This document shows positions 21,928 through 29,331 of a DNA stretch of 31,858 bases, piece by piece. The notes beneath the pieces are model-generated. The model was not told the DNA's origin. It ran no database searches and saw only the letters and a list, made by a program, of their open reading frames with translations. The position numbers were made by a program, and so were the translations under genes. Source of the stretch: Deltaproteobacteria bacterium UBA5799. Lineage in GTDB: Bacteria; Desulfobacterota; GWC2-55-46. The stretch is from the NCBI GenBank assembly GCA_002418185.1, contig DIDN01000150.1, positions 1-31,858 of the forward strand, read 5' to 3'. Numbering within the stretch: position 1 is the first letter of the stretch; each line of letters begins with the position of its first letter.

Positions 21928-23925
21928 TCAGCCGCCGAAACGGTACGTAAGGAAGACGAGGGCCTGGTGCGCCTCGTAGTCCTCCACCGGGCCGCTTATC
22001 GTGAGCACGTGGGCTATCGTGTCCGGCTCAAGGCCGTCGGTCTGCCAATCGTCGGATTCATAGTTCTCATACCTGTACCCTGCCCCGAGGCTCAGGTTCC
22101 TGGCGAAATTGTACGTGCCGGTGAGGGCAAGGGAATGCAGCCTCGTCTTCAGGTCGGGCATGTCCGCGCCCGCGGGGAAGAGGATCTTCGACCTGCTCTC
22201 CGAGAAGGTGTAGTCCGTTTTTATAACGAGCCTGTCTTCGAGGAACCCCATGCTGACACCTGCCCCGACCGTGTCGTTCGTGTCCTCGTGGGAAGCGAGC
22301 CAGCCCGAGTTGCCGCTCCTTTGCAAGGCGTCCATGAACTCCCGCGTGTAGAAACCGTAAAGGGCAGCCCACCTGGCGGGAGTCCAGTTCGCGTCAAACG
22401 TATAGCTCGACCCCTTCCTCGACTGCAGGCCGAGGTCCGAGTCGTCGAAGTCGTCCTCATAATAGGAATAGCTGGCCGAAAAAGCGACCGAGGCGGCAGG
22501 GGAATAGGCCGCGCTCGCCACCACCCTGGCCCTGTCCCTGTCGGCGATGTCGAACCTCTCGACATCATCGTTACGGTCATGGGCGCTCCTTTCCGCCCAG
22601 GAGGCGTTAAGGCCCAGGGAGAGGTTCTCGAAATACCCGCTCTGCACGCCGGCACGGAAGGTGTTCTCCCGTGTTCTGTCGGCCTCGCGGTGCGAGCGCT
22701 TTACCGTCTCGTGGTCATACCCGGCCCTGACCGTAGTTGCGCCCCCGAGGAAATACGAGCCGTCGAGGGTCAGTGTCCTTGAAGTGTGGTCAAACGCCCT
22801 GCTGTCCAAGGTTCTCGTGGTGGTTGTGTCGTTACGAAGGTATGTGAACTCTTCCTCCGGCATCCTGTTGTCCGTCGAGTAAAACCTGTACCTCATGTTG
22901 AGCCCGAGCCTGGGCAGGGGCCTCGTCGCCGCGTTGAAGACCAGGGTCTTTGTCCTTATCTCGGCACGCGCGCGCTCCCTCGGCGGGATGTTCTGCGGGT
23001 CGTTCACCGGGAGGTTGAGGGAGAAGGGCAGCAGGTCCTCGTCCTGCTCCATCATCCCGTACTCGGCGAGGAAGTTGACCCTCGTCGAGTAGAACGGCAG
23101 GGCCGTGCCGCCCGAGAGGCTGAACCTCTGGTGCCTGTTGTCCGGGGGCAGGGATATCCTCGCGTCGGTAATTCCACCTGCCGTGAAAGGGTTTTCCCAT
23201 GTAAGGGTCTCGGCGCTGTTGTCGAACTTCGAAAGGAGGTAGTCGAACCTTAAAAAGGACGCCTCCTTCTGCCAGTCCATGCCTGCCCGCAGCTCGTCCA
23301 CCCTGTAATCCACGGGCTCCGGGAGGATGGCCGACCTGGCGTTACCGAAGCCTGTGCCCACTGTCCCGCCTATGGACTTTATGCCTTCCTTGTCCTCCCT
23401 CGATACCGCAAGGGTGTAGCCGAAGCCGCTACTGAGCCTTTCGGAGAAGCCCAAGGCCGTCTTCTTCCTCTTTAGCTCAAGCTTTACGTCCCCGAGGCCC
23501 GAGAGGTCCAGGTCCGTAGTATCGGCCCCGGGTGTAATCCCGTGCTCCAGCACTGTGGTGCCTGCGCCGCTAAAGATGGTCCTGCTGTTATTTGAGATGA
23601 GGCGCGGAGTCTGGCTGAAAGATATGAATGAGTCGAACCTCCCGAACTTACCGCCCCTCAAAAGGAGCTCCCTGTTGTCGAACCCGATGTCTTTGGCCGC
23701 GAACTCGAGGTAATATGGGCCGCTGTACCGCCCGATGTTCGCGTTTGCCAGGAGATAGGCGCCGTCATTGGAAAGCCCGGTGTACTCGCCGAACTTGTAT
23801 GACTCGTTGTCGATATCGAGGACGCCAACCCCGATTGAAGCCGAACCGGCAAGCTCGGCCCCGTTGGAGTCGGCAGGCGCCGCAAAGAGGGCGGCCACGG
23901 CGGCGATATAAAGGAATCTTTTCAT
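21928..23925 (-). CDS. MtrB/PioB-family outer-membrane beta-barrel porin
   Basis: MtrB-type barrels sheath a decahaem cytochrome (MtrA) in the outer membrane and let electrons cross it. The 665-residue product has a signal peptide (MKRFLYIAAVAALFAAPADS, cleavage near NGA) and then a long alternation of polar and aromatic strands. The C-terminus LGAGYRYENYESDDWQTD through VFLTYRFGG is typical of the MtrB/PioB family. The mature protein contains no cysteine, so it lacks the N-terminal CXXC found in Shewanella MtrB. The frame is open to 24066, overlapping mtrA; I chose the ATG at 23925 for the signal peptide. It begins 25 nt after the mtrA stop. No MtrC-type surface cytochrome is in the window. 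Confidence 0.9.
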   Translation of the reverse strand: MKRFLYIAAVAALFAAPADSNGAELAGSASIGVGVLDIDNESYKFGEYTGLSNDGAYLLANANIGRYSGPYYLEFAAKDIGFDNRELLLRGGKFGRFDSFISFSQTPRLISNNSRTIFSGAGTTVLEHGITPGADTTDLDLSGLGDVKLELKRKKTALGFSERLSSGFGYTLAVSREDKEGIKSIGGTVGTGFGNARSAILPEPVDYRVDELRAGMDWQKEASFLRFDYLLSKFDNSAETLTWENPFTAGGITDARISLPPDNRHQRFSLSGGTALPFYSTRVNFLAEYGMMEQDEDLLPFSLNLPVNDPQNIPPRERARAEIRTKTLVFNAATRPLPRLGLNMRYRFYSTDNRMPEEEFTYLRNDTTTTRTLDSRAFDHTSRTLTLDGSYFLGGATTVRAGYDHETVKRSHREADRTRENTFRAGVQSGYFENLSLGLNASWAERSAHDRNDDVERFDIADRDRARVVASAAYSPAASVAFSASYSYYEDDFDDSDLGLQSRKGSSYTFDANWTPARWAALYGFYTREFMDALQRSGNSGWLASHEDTNDTVGAGVSMGFLEDRLVIKTDYTFSESRSKILFPAGADMPDLKTRLHSLALTGTYNFARNLSLGAGYRYENYESDDWQTDGLEPDTIAHVLTISGPVEDYEAHQALVFLTYRFGG

Positions 23926-23950
23926 CTCTGTCCTGTTCCTCCAGCTTCGG

Positions 23951-24832
23951 TTACCTCTGGAACCTTGCTCCAGAGGGGTGGTTCGAGCCGTGCACCTGGC
24001 TGTGGCAGTTGAGGCACCCTTTACCCAGAAGCCGTTTATTCGCGGAAGCAATGGAGCCGGCGTCAAGTGGAGGATCGGGAGAGGCGTGCCCGCCCGTATG
24101 GCAGGTCTGGCACAGGTACGGGTTCTTGACTTTCAGAAGCGATTCGTAGTTCGAGCCGTGCGGGTCGTGGCAGTTCGCGCAGTTCTCCCTCACCGGCGGG
24201 TGCTCCCAGACGAGCGGGCCCCTCTTCTCCTGGTGGCAGGCGTAGCAGTTCTCGTTCACCGAGGCCTGCTTGAGGGCGCTCGGCCCAGGGCCGCCGTGCG
24301 GGTTGTGGCAGCTCGAGCACGTCATCTTGCCCTCCCTGAGGGGCATGTGCGAGGACCTCTGGAGCTGGGCCCTCCTCTCCTGGTGGCACGAGAAGCAGAC
24401 GTCCATCGCGGGCCTCGCCTCCTCGGCGTGTATATTGTGGCAGCCCGCGCAGTTCATGCCCGAGAGCTCGTGGCGGCTCCCCTTCCAGAAGCCCCTCTCG
24501 ACGTTGTCGTGGCAGGCGAGGCACCTTGCGTTCGCATCCGCGGGAAGGCCCTTTCCGGGCCTGAAGTTCTGTATCCTCAAGTCGAGGTCTTCCCTGTCCA
24601 CGGCGTCTACGTGCTCGGCGCCCGGGCCGTGGCAGGCCTCGCAGCCCCTGGACTGCAGCTCGCCGTTGGGAGCCGAGGTAAAGACCCTCCCGTGCCTGTC
24701 TTTCGCGTAGTCCGCCTTTATGTCCTTGTGGCAGGCGAAGCACTCCCTCTCGCCTATGTATCCCCCGTTATCGGCGGCATAGGCCGGAGACACGGCGAGA
24801 AATAAAAAAGCTGCGTAAAAGAACCTGAGCAT
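23951..24832 (-). CDS. MtrA/DmsE-family decahaem c-type cytochrome
   Basis: The predicted protein has 293 residues, a signal peptide (MLRFFYAAFLFLAVSPAYA) and exactly ten CXXCH motifs, starting at residues 31, 64, 104, 128, 146, 172, 196, 218, 241 and 273. The last is followed by SQVHGSNHPSG, as in MtrA and DmsE. Ten haems and about 300 residues match the MtrA family, which spans the outer membrane inside an MtrB barrel; the barrel gene follows directly. The ATG at 24832 has a very strong GGGGGAGG ribosome-binding site. It is the first gene of the four-gene operon. Direction of electron flow (metal reduction or oxidation) cannot be read from the sequence. Confidence 0.95.
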   Translation of the reverse strand: MLRFFYAAFLFLAVSPAYAADNGGYIGERECFACHKDIKADYAKDRHGRVFTSAPNGELQSRGCEACHGPGAEHVDAVDREDLDLRIQNFRPGKGLPADANARCLACHDNVERGFWKGSRHELSGMNCAGCHNIHAEEARPAMDVCFSCHQERRAQLQRSSHMPLREGKMTCSSCHNPHGGPGPSALKQASVNENCYACHQEKRGPLVWEHPPVRENCANCHDPHGSNYESLLKVKNPYLCQTCHTGGHASPDPPLDAGSIASANKRLLGKGCLNCHSQVHGSNHPSGARFQR

Positions 24833-24926
24833 GACCTCCCCCTGAAATCTCTTTACTTTCCATAGTTATCGTCCGGCTGTCCTGAAACTTTATATTTTTT
24901 CTTTGCTTGGGGCATTCCTCCCTGAT

Positions 24927-24954
24927 TTGACATCCTGACAACCTATGTTTAAAT
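24927..24954 (+). promoter_or_regulatory. Promoter of the DUF2267 gene
   Basis: A perfect -35 TTGACA (24927-24932) is followed after 16 nt by TTAAAT (24949-24954), a four-of-six -10. The -35 lies in a direct repeat TGACA-N3-TGACA (24928-24940). The site is in the 165-nt divergent gap shared with mtrA, so a bound regulator could influence both directions. Confidence 0.5.
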
Positions 24955-24997
24955 CGGATTAGAAAGCATTTATCAAGCTCAAAAAGAGGTGTAGCCC

Positions 24998-25378
24998 ATG
25001 GAGTACGCAAAGTTCATAGACGAGGTCGGGAAACTCGATTTCATAGGCGACGAGGGACGGGCCGACGCCCTCGTAAAGGCGGTCATCGGCATACTCGCAA
25101 GCTCGATGGACGAGGGGACGGCGCGCAAATTCACCGAGGGGCTCCCGGAGCCGCTTACGTTCGACAGGCTCAGGAGCCACCAGGCGAGGCCCGTTGAAAT
25201 GACCATAGAGGAGTTCTTCTCCGAGATAGGCGCCCAGTTCAGGATAACCCCGGACCAGGCCAAGACGGCAGTGGACGTCGTCTTCCGCCTCGTAAAGGAA
25301 GCGGTCGGGGCCCATGCCGTCTCGGAGGCCGAATACTCCATGCCTCCGGACGTGGCCGAGGAACTCGAGGCGGCCTGA
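24998..25378 (+). CDS. DUF2267-family protein
   Basis: The predicted protein has 126 residues and two halves of alpha-helical character, with the DUF2267 pattern A-x-x-AVIGILASSMDEGTARKFTEGLPEPL followed by a second helical unit (MTIEEFFSEIGAQFRITPDQAKTAVDVVFRLVKEAV). There is no signal peptide or membrane segment, so it is cytoplasmic. The molecular function of DUF2267 is unknown. It is the first gene on the plus strand after the mtr operon, 40 nt before the dehydrogenase gene, and may lead the following operon. Confidence 0.82.
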   Translation: MEYAKFIDEVGKLDFIGDEGRADALVKAVIGILASSMDEGTARKFTEGLPEPLTFDRLRSHQARPVEMTIEEFFSEIGAQFRITPDQAKTAVDVVFRLVKEAVGAHAVSEAEYSMPPDVAEELEAA

Positions 25379-25418
25379 GCGCCGCCCCTCCGCCCCGGGC
25401 GCTTTTCACGGCTAACCC

Positions 25419-26426
25419 ATGAAGATAATCTTTTTCGAGGCAGGGCCCCGGGAGGAGGAGGCGGTCGGGAGGCTTTCCGGGCACGAGGTCGTCTTCACGC
25501 CGGAGCCGCTCACCATCGAAAACGCGGGCCTTGCTTCGGGCGCGGAGGTCGTCTCCGCCTCCATCTACTCGGACCTCGGGGCCGGGGTGCTTGAGAAGCT
25601 CGACCGCCTCGGCATGGTTGCCGTCCGCTCGGTCGGATACGAGAACGTCGACGTGGGCTACTGCAGGAAGCGCGGCATAGTAGTCTCCCGCGTACCCGAG
25701 TACGGCGCCAATACGGTTGCGGAGTTCACGCTCGCGCTGATGCTTGCGGCGAGCCGGAAAGTGGTCCGGGCGGCCGCAAGGGCCAGGGAGGGAGACTTCT
25801 CGATCGAGGGCCTGAACGGGTTCGACCTGGCCGGGCGCGTGCTTGGTGTCATCGGCACGGGGAGGATCGGGAGGCAGGTCATAAAATACGCCGGGTGCCT
25901 CGGGATGGAAATTACCGCGTTCAGCAGGACGAGGTACGCCCGCCTGGAAAGGGAGCTCGGCTTCAGGTACGCGGACCTGCGCGAGGTATTGTCCCTCTCG
26001 GACATAGTATCGCTCCACGTGCCGGCGACCCCGGAGACCCGGGGCATGCTCTCGGACGGCGAGTTCGCGGTGATGAAGCATGGCGCGGTGCTCGTCAATA
26101 CGTCGAGGGGCGAGATAGTGGACGCGAGAGCGCTGCTCCGCGCCCTCGCCTCAGGCAAGGTCTCGACCGCGGCGCTCGACGTGCTGCCAGGCGAAAACAT
26201 CATGAGGAGCGAAACCGAGTTCTTCCGCGCCGCATGCGAGGGGTGCGAAGACCCCGAGGGGTTGCTCGCGGCACAGGCGCTTCTCCGCCACAGGAACGTG
26301 CTCGCCACCCCGCACATCGCCTTCTTCACGGACGGGGCCATGAGGCGCGCCCTGGAGGTGACTATCGGGGACATCACCTCCTTTATAACGGGCAAGCCAC
26401 TCAACTCGGCGTCCCGGGCCGCCTGA
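25419..26426 (+). CDS. D-2-hydroxyacid dehydrogenase (D-lactate dehydrogenase-like)
   Basis: This 335-residue protein interconverts a 2-oxoacid and a D-2-hydroxyacid with NAD(P)H. The Rossmann motif GVIGTGRIGR lies at about 143-152. The catalytic set is Arg230 (NTSRGEIVD), Glu259 (LDVLPGEN) and His299 (TPHIAFFT). The segment VGYENVDVGYC and the C-terminal layout are closest to D-lactate dehydrogenases. After the second strand of the nucleotide fold, where NAD-specific enzymes have aspartate (AYD), it has FSRTR, which may favour NADPH. The ribosome-binding site is weak. Its stop is 3 nt from the next start, so it is coupled to the GH15 gene. Confidence 0.9.
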   Translation: MKIIFFEAGPREEEAVGRLSGHEVVFTPEPLTIENAGLASGAEVVSASIYSDLGAGVLEKLDRLGMVAVRSVGYENVDVGYCRKRGIVVSRVPEYGANTVAEFTLALMLAASRKVVRAAARAREGDFSIEGLNGFDLAGRVLGVIGTGRIGRQVIKYAGCLGMEITAFSRTRYARLERELGFRYADLREVLSLSDIVSLHVPATPETRGMLSDGEFAVMKHGAVLVNTSRGEIVDARALLRALASGKVSTAALDVLPGENIMRSETEFFRAACEGCEDPEGLLAAQALLRHRNVLATPHIAFFTDGAMRRALEVTIGDITSFITGKPLNSASRAA

Positions 26427-26429
26427 GCC

Positions 26430-28253
26430 ATGTACAAGAAAATTTCCGAGTACGGAGTAATCGGCAACTTCCACTCGCTCGCGCTCATAGGGCTCGACGG
26501 CTCAATAGACTGGCTCTGCCTCCCCCACCTCTACTCGCCGAGCGTATTCGGCGCCCTGCTGGACTCCGAAAAGGGCGGCTATTTCTCCGTGACCCCGGCG
26601 GACGATTACGACTCGACGGCCGAATACCTCGAAAACACCAACATACTCGCCACCTGCTTCAGGACGCGGAAAGGGGAGGCGACCCTTACTGACTTCATGA
26701 CCATACCCTTCGGCCCGGAGGAGGAGAGGCGGAAGGAACGGCACGAGCTTTACAGGAGGGTCGAGGTGACCGAGGGCGAGATGGCTTTCCGCGTCTGTTT
26801 CGAGCCGAAGCCGGACTACGCGAGGGCCAGACCGGTCGTAAAAGGCATTGACGGAAAGGTGGTGGTGGAGGCCGGCGGCAATAGGCTATACCTCGAGGCC
26901 ACCATGCCCCTTGAGCCGCTCAATGACAGGGCCGTAGGGACGTGGACCCTGAGGAAAGGCGAGACGGCGTGGCTCCACATGAGGTACGGCATCGGTATCG
27001 AGGGCGGCTTCGACGCCGCGAAGGCCGAAAGGGCCCTCGACCAGTCGGCCAGGTACTGGAGGATATGGGCGAAAAAGAGCGAGACCGGGGTAAGGGTGGA
27101 CCTCGGCCCCTACAAGGAAATGATAATACGCTCGGCGCTCATACTTAAGCTCCTCTATTTCTACCCTAAGGGCACCATGGCGGCCGCGGCTACGACCTCG
27201 CTCCCCGAGGTGGTCCGCGGCGTAAGGAACTGGGACTACAGGCACGCGTGGCTCAGGGACACCTTCTTCACCCTCGATGCGCTCTTCAACATAGGCCACG
27301 ACGAGGAGGCGCACGGGTTCTTCCGCTGGATAGAGGAGCTTGTAATAAGGTACGGACCCGGGATACAGAGCGTATACGGCCTGAACGGCGACAAGGACCT
27401 GCCCGAGTGCGAGCTCGACCACCTCGACGGCTACAAGGGCTCGAGGCCCGTAAGGGTCGGGAACGGGGCCGCTACACAGCGCCAGCACGACATCTACGGC
27501 GAGATACTCAACACGGTACACAAGCACGCTGAGCTCACAGGCGAGCTCAACCCCAGGCTCTGGCCGTCGCTACGGAGCATCTGCGATTTCGCCGCGGGGA
27601 GCTGGCGCCTCAAGGACTTCGGCATATGGGAGATGAAGAGCGGCCCGCGCCACTTCACCTACTCTAAGGTCATGTGCTGGGCGGCGCTGGACCGGGGCAT
27701 AAGGCTCGCCGAGGGCTTCGGCCTGGACGGGGACACGAAGGGCTGGAAAGACGAGGCGGACGCCTTGAGAAGCGACGTAATGGAGAATGGCTGGGACGAG
27801 GGCAGGCTGGCGTTCGTCCAGCACTACGAGACCGACAGCATGGACGCGAGCAACCTCCTGATACCCGTGGTGGGCTTCCTCCCCTTCGGCGACCCGAGGA
27901 TAATATCGACCGTCGAGGCGATAAGGCGCGAGCTCTCATTCGACGGCTGCTTCTTTTACAGGTACAGGACCGACGACGGTCTGCCGGGCGAGGAGGGCGC
28001 GTTCCTTATTTGCTCGTTCTGGTACATCGACTACCTTATAGCCAGGTGGAGGCTCGAGGAGGCCGAGACGTACCTCCGGAGGACCGAGACGGTCTCGAAC
28101 CACCTCGGACTCTTCTCCGAGGAGTACGACTTCAAATGGATGGAGCCCCTCGGGAACTTCCCGCAGGCGTACACGCATCTCGGCTACATCAACACAGTGC
28201 TCGCGCTCAGAAGGGCAAGGGCGGCGCTGAGGAGTAAGGAGCCCGCGATTTGA
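26430..28253 (+). CDS. Glycoside hydrolase family 15 protein (glucoamylase/trehalase-like)
   Basis: The predicted protein has 607 residues: an N-terminal beta domain (YGVIGNFHSLALIGLDGSID) and a C-terminal (alpha/alpha)6 barrel. GH15 signatures are NWDYRHAWLRD at 267-277, GIWEMKSGPRHFTYSKVMCWAALDRG with the expected general acid Glu401, and LFSEEYD with the expected general base near Glu564/565. There is no signal peptide, so it is cytoplasmic. Bacterial relatives hydrolyse alpha-glucosidic links in trehalose, maltodextrin or glycogen; the sequence does not settle which. It overlaps no neighbour and follows the dehydrogenase after 3 nt. Confidence 0.93.
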   Translation: MYKKISEYGVIGNFHSLALIGLDGSIDWLCLPHLYSPSVFGALLDSEKGGYFSVTPADDYDSTAEYLENTNILATCFRTRKGEATLTDFMTIPFGPEEERRKERHELYRRVEVTEGEMAFRVCFEPKPDYARARPVVKGIDGKVVVEAGGNRLYLEATMPLEPLNDRAVGTWTLRKGETAWLHMRYGIGIEGGFDAAKAERALDQSARYWRIWAKKSETGVRVDLGPYKEMIIRSALILKLLYFYPKGTMAAAATTSLPEVVRGVRNWDYRHAWLRDTFFTLDALFNIGHDEEAHGFFRWIEELVIRYGPGIQSVYGLNGDKDLPECELDHLDGYKGSRPVRVGNGAATQRQHDIYGEILNTVHKHAELTGELNPRLWPSLRSICDFAAGSWRLKDFGIWEMKSGPRHFTYSKVMCWAALDRGIRLAEGFGLDGDTKGWKDEADALRSDVMENGWDEGRLAFVQHYETDSMDASNLLIPVVGFLPFGDPRIISTVEAIRRELSFDGCFFYRYRTDDGLPGEEGAFLICSFWYIDYLIARWRLEEAETYLRRTETVSNHLGLFSEEYDFKWMEPLGNFPQAYTHLGYINTVLALRRARAALRSKEPAI

Positions 28254-28316
28254 CAGCCGCCGCACGGGTGCTTTACTTGAAAACATGGTCGTCGAATCCG
28301 CCATGCGGGGGTTTTA

Positions 28317-28724
28317 ATGGAAAGGTGGGACGCATGGACCCCGGAGCGCTTCTTTTACCTCTTCATAGGGCTCGCCTACATGATGGTCTGGGTCCAGGTG
28401 CTCCTTTTGCACTGGAGGGGCGCTTTCCGGTTCAGGGTCATGTGGGCCCCGGTGCTCGAAGCCCCGGCGCTCTCGCTTATGGGCATCGTCTTCGCCTTCG
28501 TGCACGGCGGAGCGCTGAACGCGCTGTTCGTAATCCTGTTCGCCCTCGGCGCGCTCAGCGGCCTGGCCGGGACATACTATCACCTGAAAGGCATAAGGCA
28601 TTACGTAGGCGGATGGACTCTCAGGAACTTCATGGCCGGGCCGCCGCCCATGCTCCCCCTTACCTTTTCGGCCCTGTCCATGGGGGCGCTCGTCGTCTAT
28701 TGCGCCTGGCACGCGGGAGGATAG
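28317..28724 (+). CDS. Four-helix integral membrane protein of unknown function
   Basis: The predicted protein has 135 residues and four likely membrane helices, at about 11-31, 44-62, 66-88 and 111-131. Histidines lie at helix ends or loops (LLLHW, FVHGG, YYHLKG, IRHY, CAWHAGG). I do not recognise the family. The next gene starts directly after its stop codon (28722-28724), so it is tightly linked to the gluconate-dehydrogenase-like pair. It could act as their membrane anchor or quinone-side partner, but this is inference from order alone. A GC-rich G-run before the ATG at 28317 serves as ribosome-binding site. Confidence 0.75.
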   Translation: MERWDAWTPERFFYLFIGLAYMMVWVQVLLLHWRGAFRFRVMWAPVLEAPALSLMGIVFAFVHGGALNALFVILFALGALSGLAGTYYHLKGIRHYVGGWTLRNFMAGPPPMLPLTFSALSMGALVVYCAWHAGG

Positions 28725-29321
28725 ATGGCGCTCGATAGAAAAGACTTCGAGGGCTTCATGGAGAACTGGGACGAGCGGACCCGGCGCATCATAACCGGGC
28801 GCATGGATGGCCGCTTCGCCCGGGAGCGCCTTGAAAGGTTTACGCCCGATGAGGCCGGGCTGCTCATGGCTATCCTTAAACGCCTTATCCCCGGGGACGA
28901 GGGCATAGACCTCGTAGGCTTTCTCGACTGGGCGGTCGACAGGCCGCTCGGGCGCGGGGACAGGCCCGAGGGCGCGCCTGAGGACGCAATCCTTTTCAAG
29001 GAGGGGCTCAAGGGGGTAGAGGAGAGCGTAAAGGCCGGGTACGGAAAAGGCTCGTTCACCGAGCTTACGCCTGGCGAGCAGGACGGGTTCCTGACGGAGC
29101 TCCAGGAAGGGAGGCTCGAAGGCGGGATATGGGACGGCATATCGCCTTCATATTTTTTCATAAAGCTCCTTACCAGGGCTCTCATTGGATACTGCTCGCA
29201 CCCGCTCGTATGGATGCGGATGGGGTTCCCGGGCCCGAGCTACCCGGAAGGTTACGTCTGGATAACCCATGAAGAGCTGCCTGCCAGGCGGCAGCACAAG
29301 CCCGGCTGGAAAACGCTTTGA
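28725..29321 (+). CDS. Gluconate 2-dehydrogenase subunit 3-like protein
   Basis: The predicted protein has 198 residues. The pattern L-x-x-LIP-GDEGID near 53-61, then LxxLQEGRLEGGIWDGISPSYFFIKLLTRALIGYCSHP and WMRMGFPGPSY, matches the small subunit (subunit 3) of membrane-bound gluconate, sorbitol and related sugar dehydrogenases. That subunit escorts and stabilises the flavoprotein. In well-studied systems it carries a twin-arginine signal; here the N-terminus MALDRKDFEGFMENWDER has none. It starts immediately after the membrane-protein stop and ends 10 nt before the GMC flavoprotein. Confidence 0.8.
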   Translation: MALDRKDFEGFMENWDERTRRIITGRMDGRFARERLERFTPDEAGLLMAILKRLIPGDEGIDLVGFLDWAVDRPLGRGDRPEGAPEDAILFKEGLKGVEESVKAGYGKGSFTELTPGEQDGFLTELQEGRLEGGIWDGISPSYFFIKLLTRALIGYCSHPLVWMRMGFPGPSYPEGYVWITHEELPARRQHKPGWKTL

Positions 29322-29331
29322 GGGACTTATT

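Noticed and set aside
23926..24066. 47-residue N-terminal extension of the MtrB-type barrel
   Set aside because: It overlaps the coding 3' end of mtrA and would bury the signal peptide; the ATG at 23925 gives a normal export signal.
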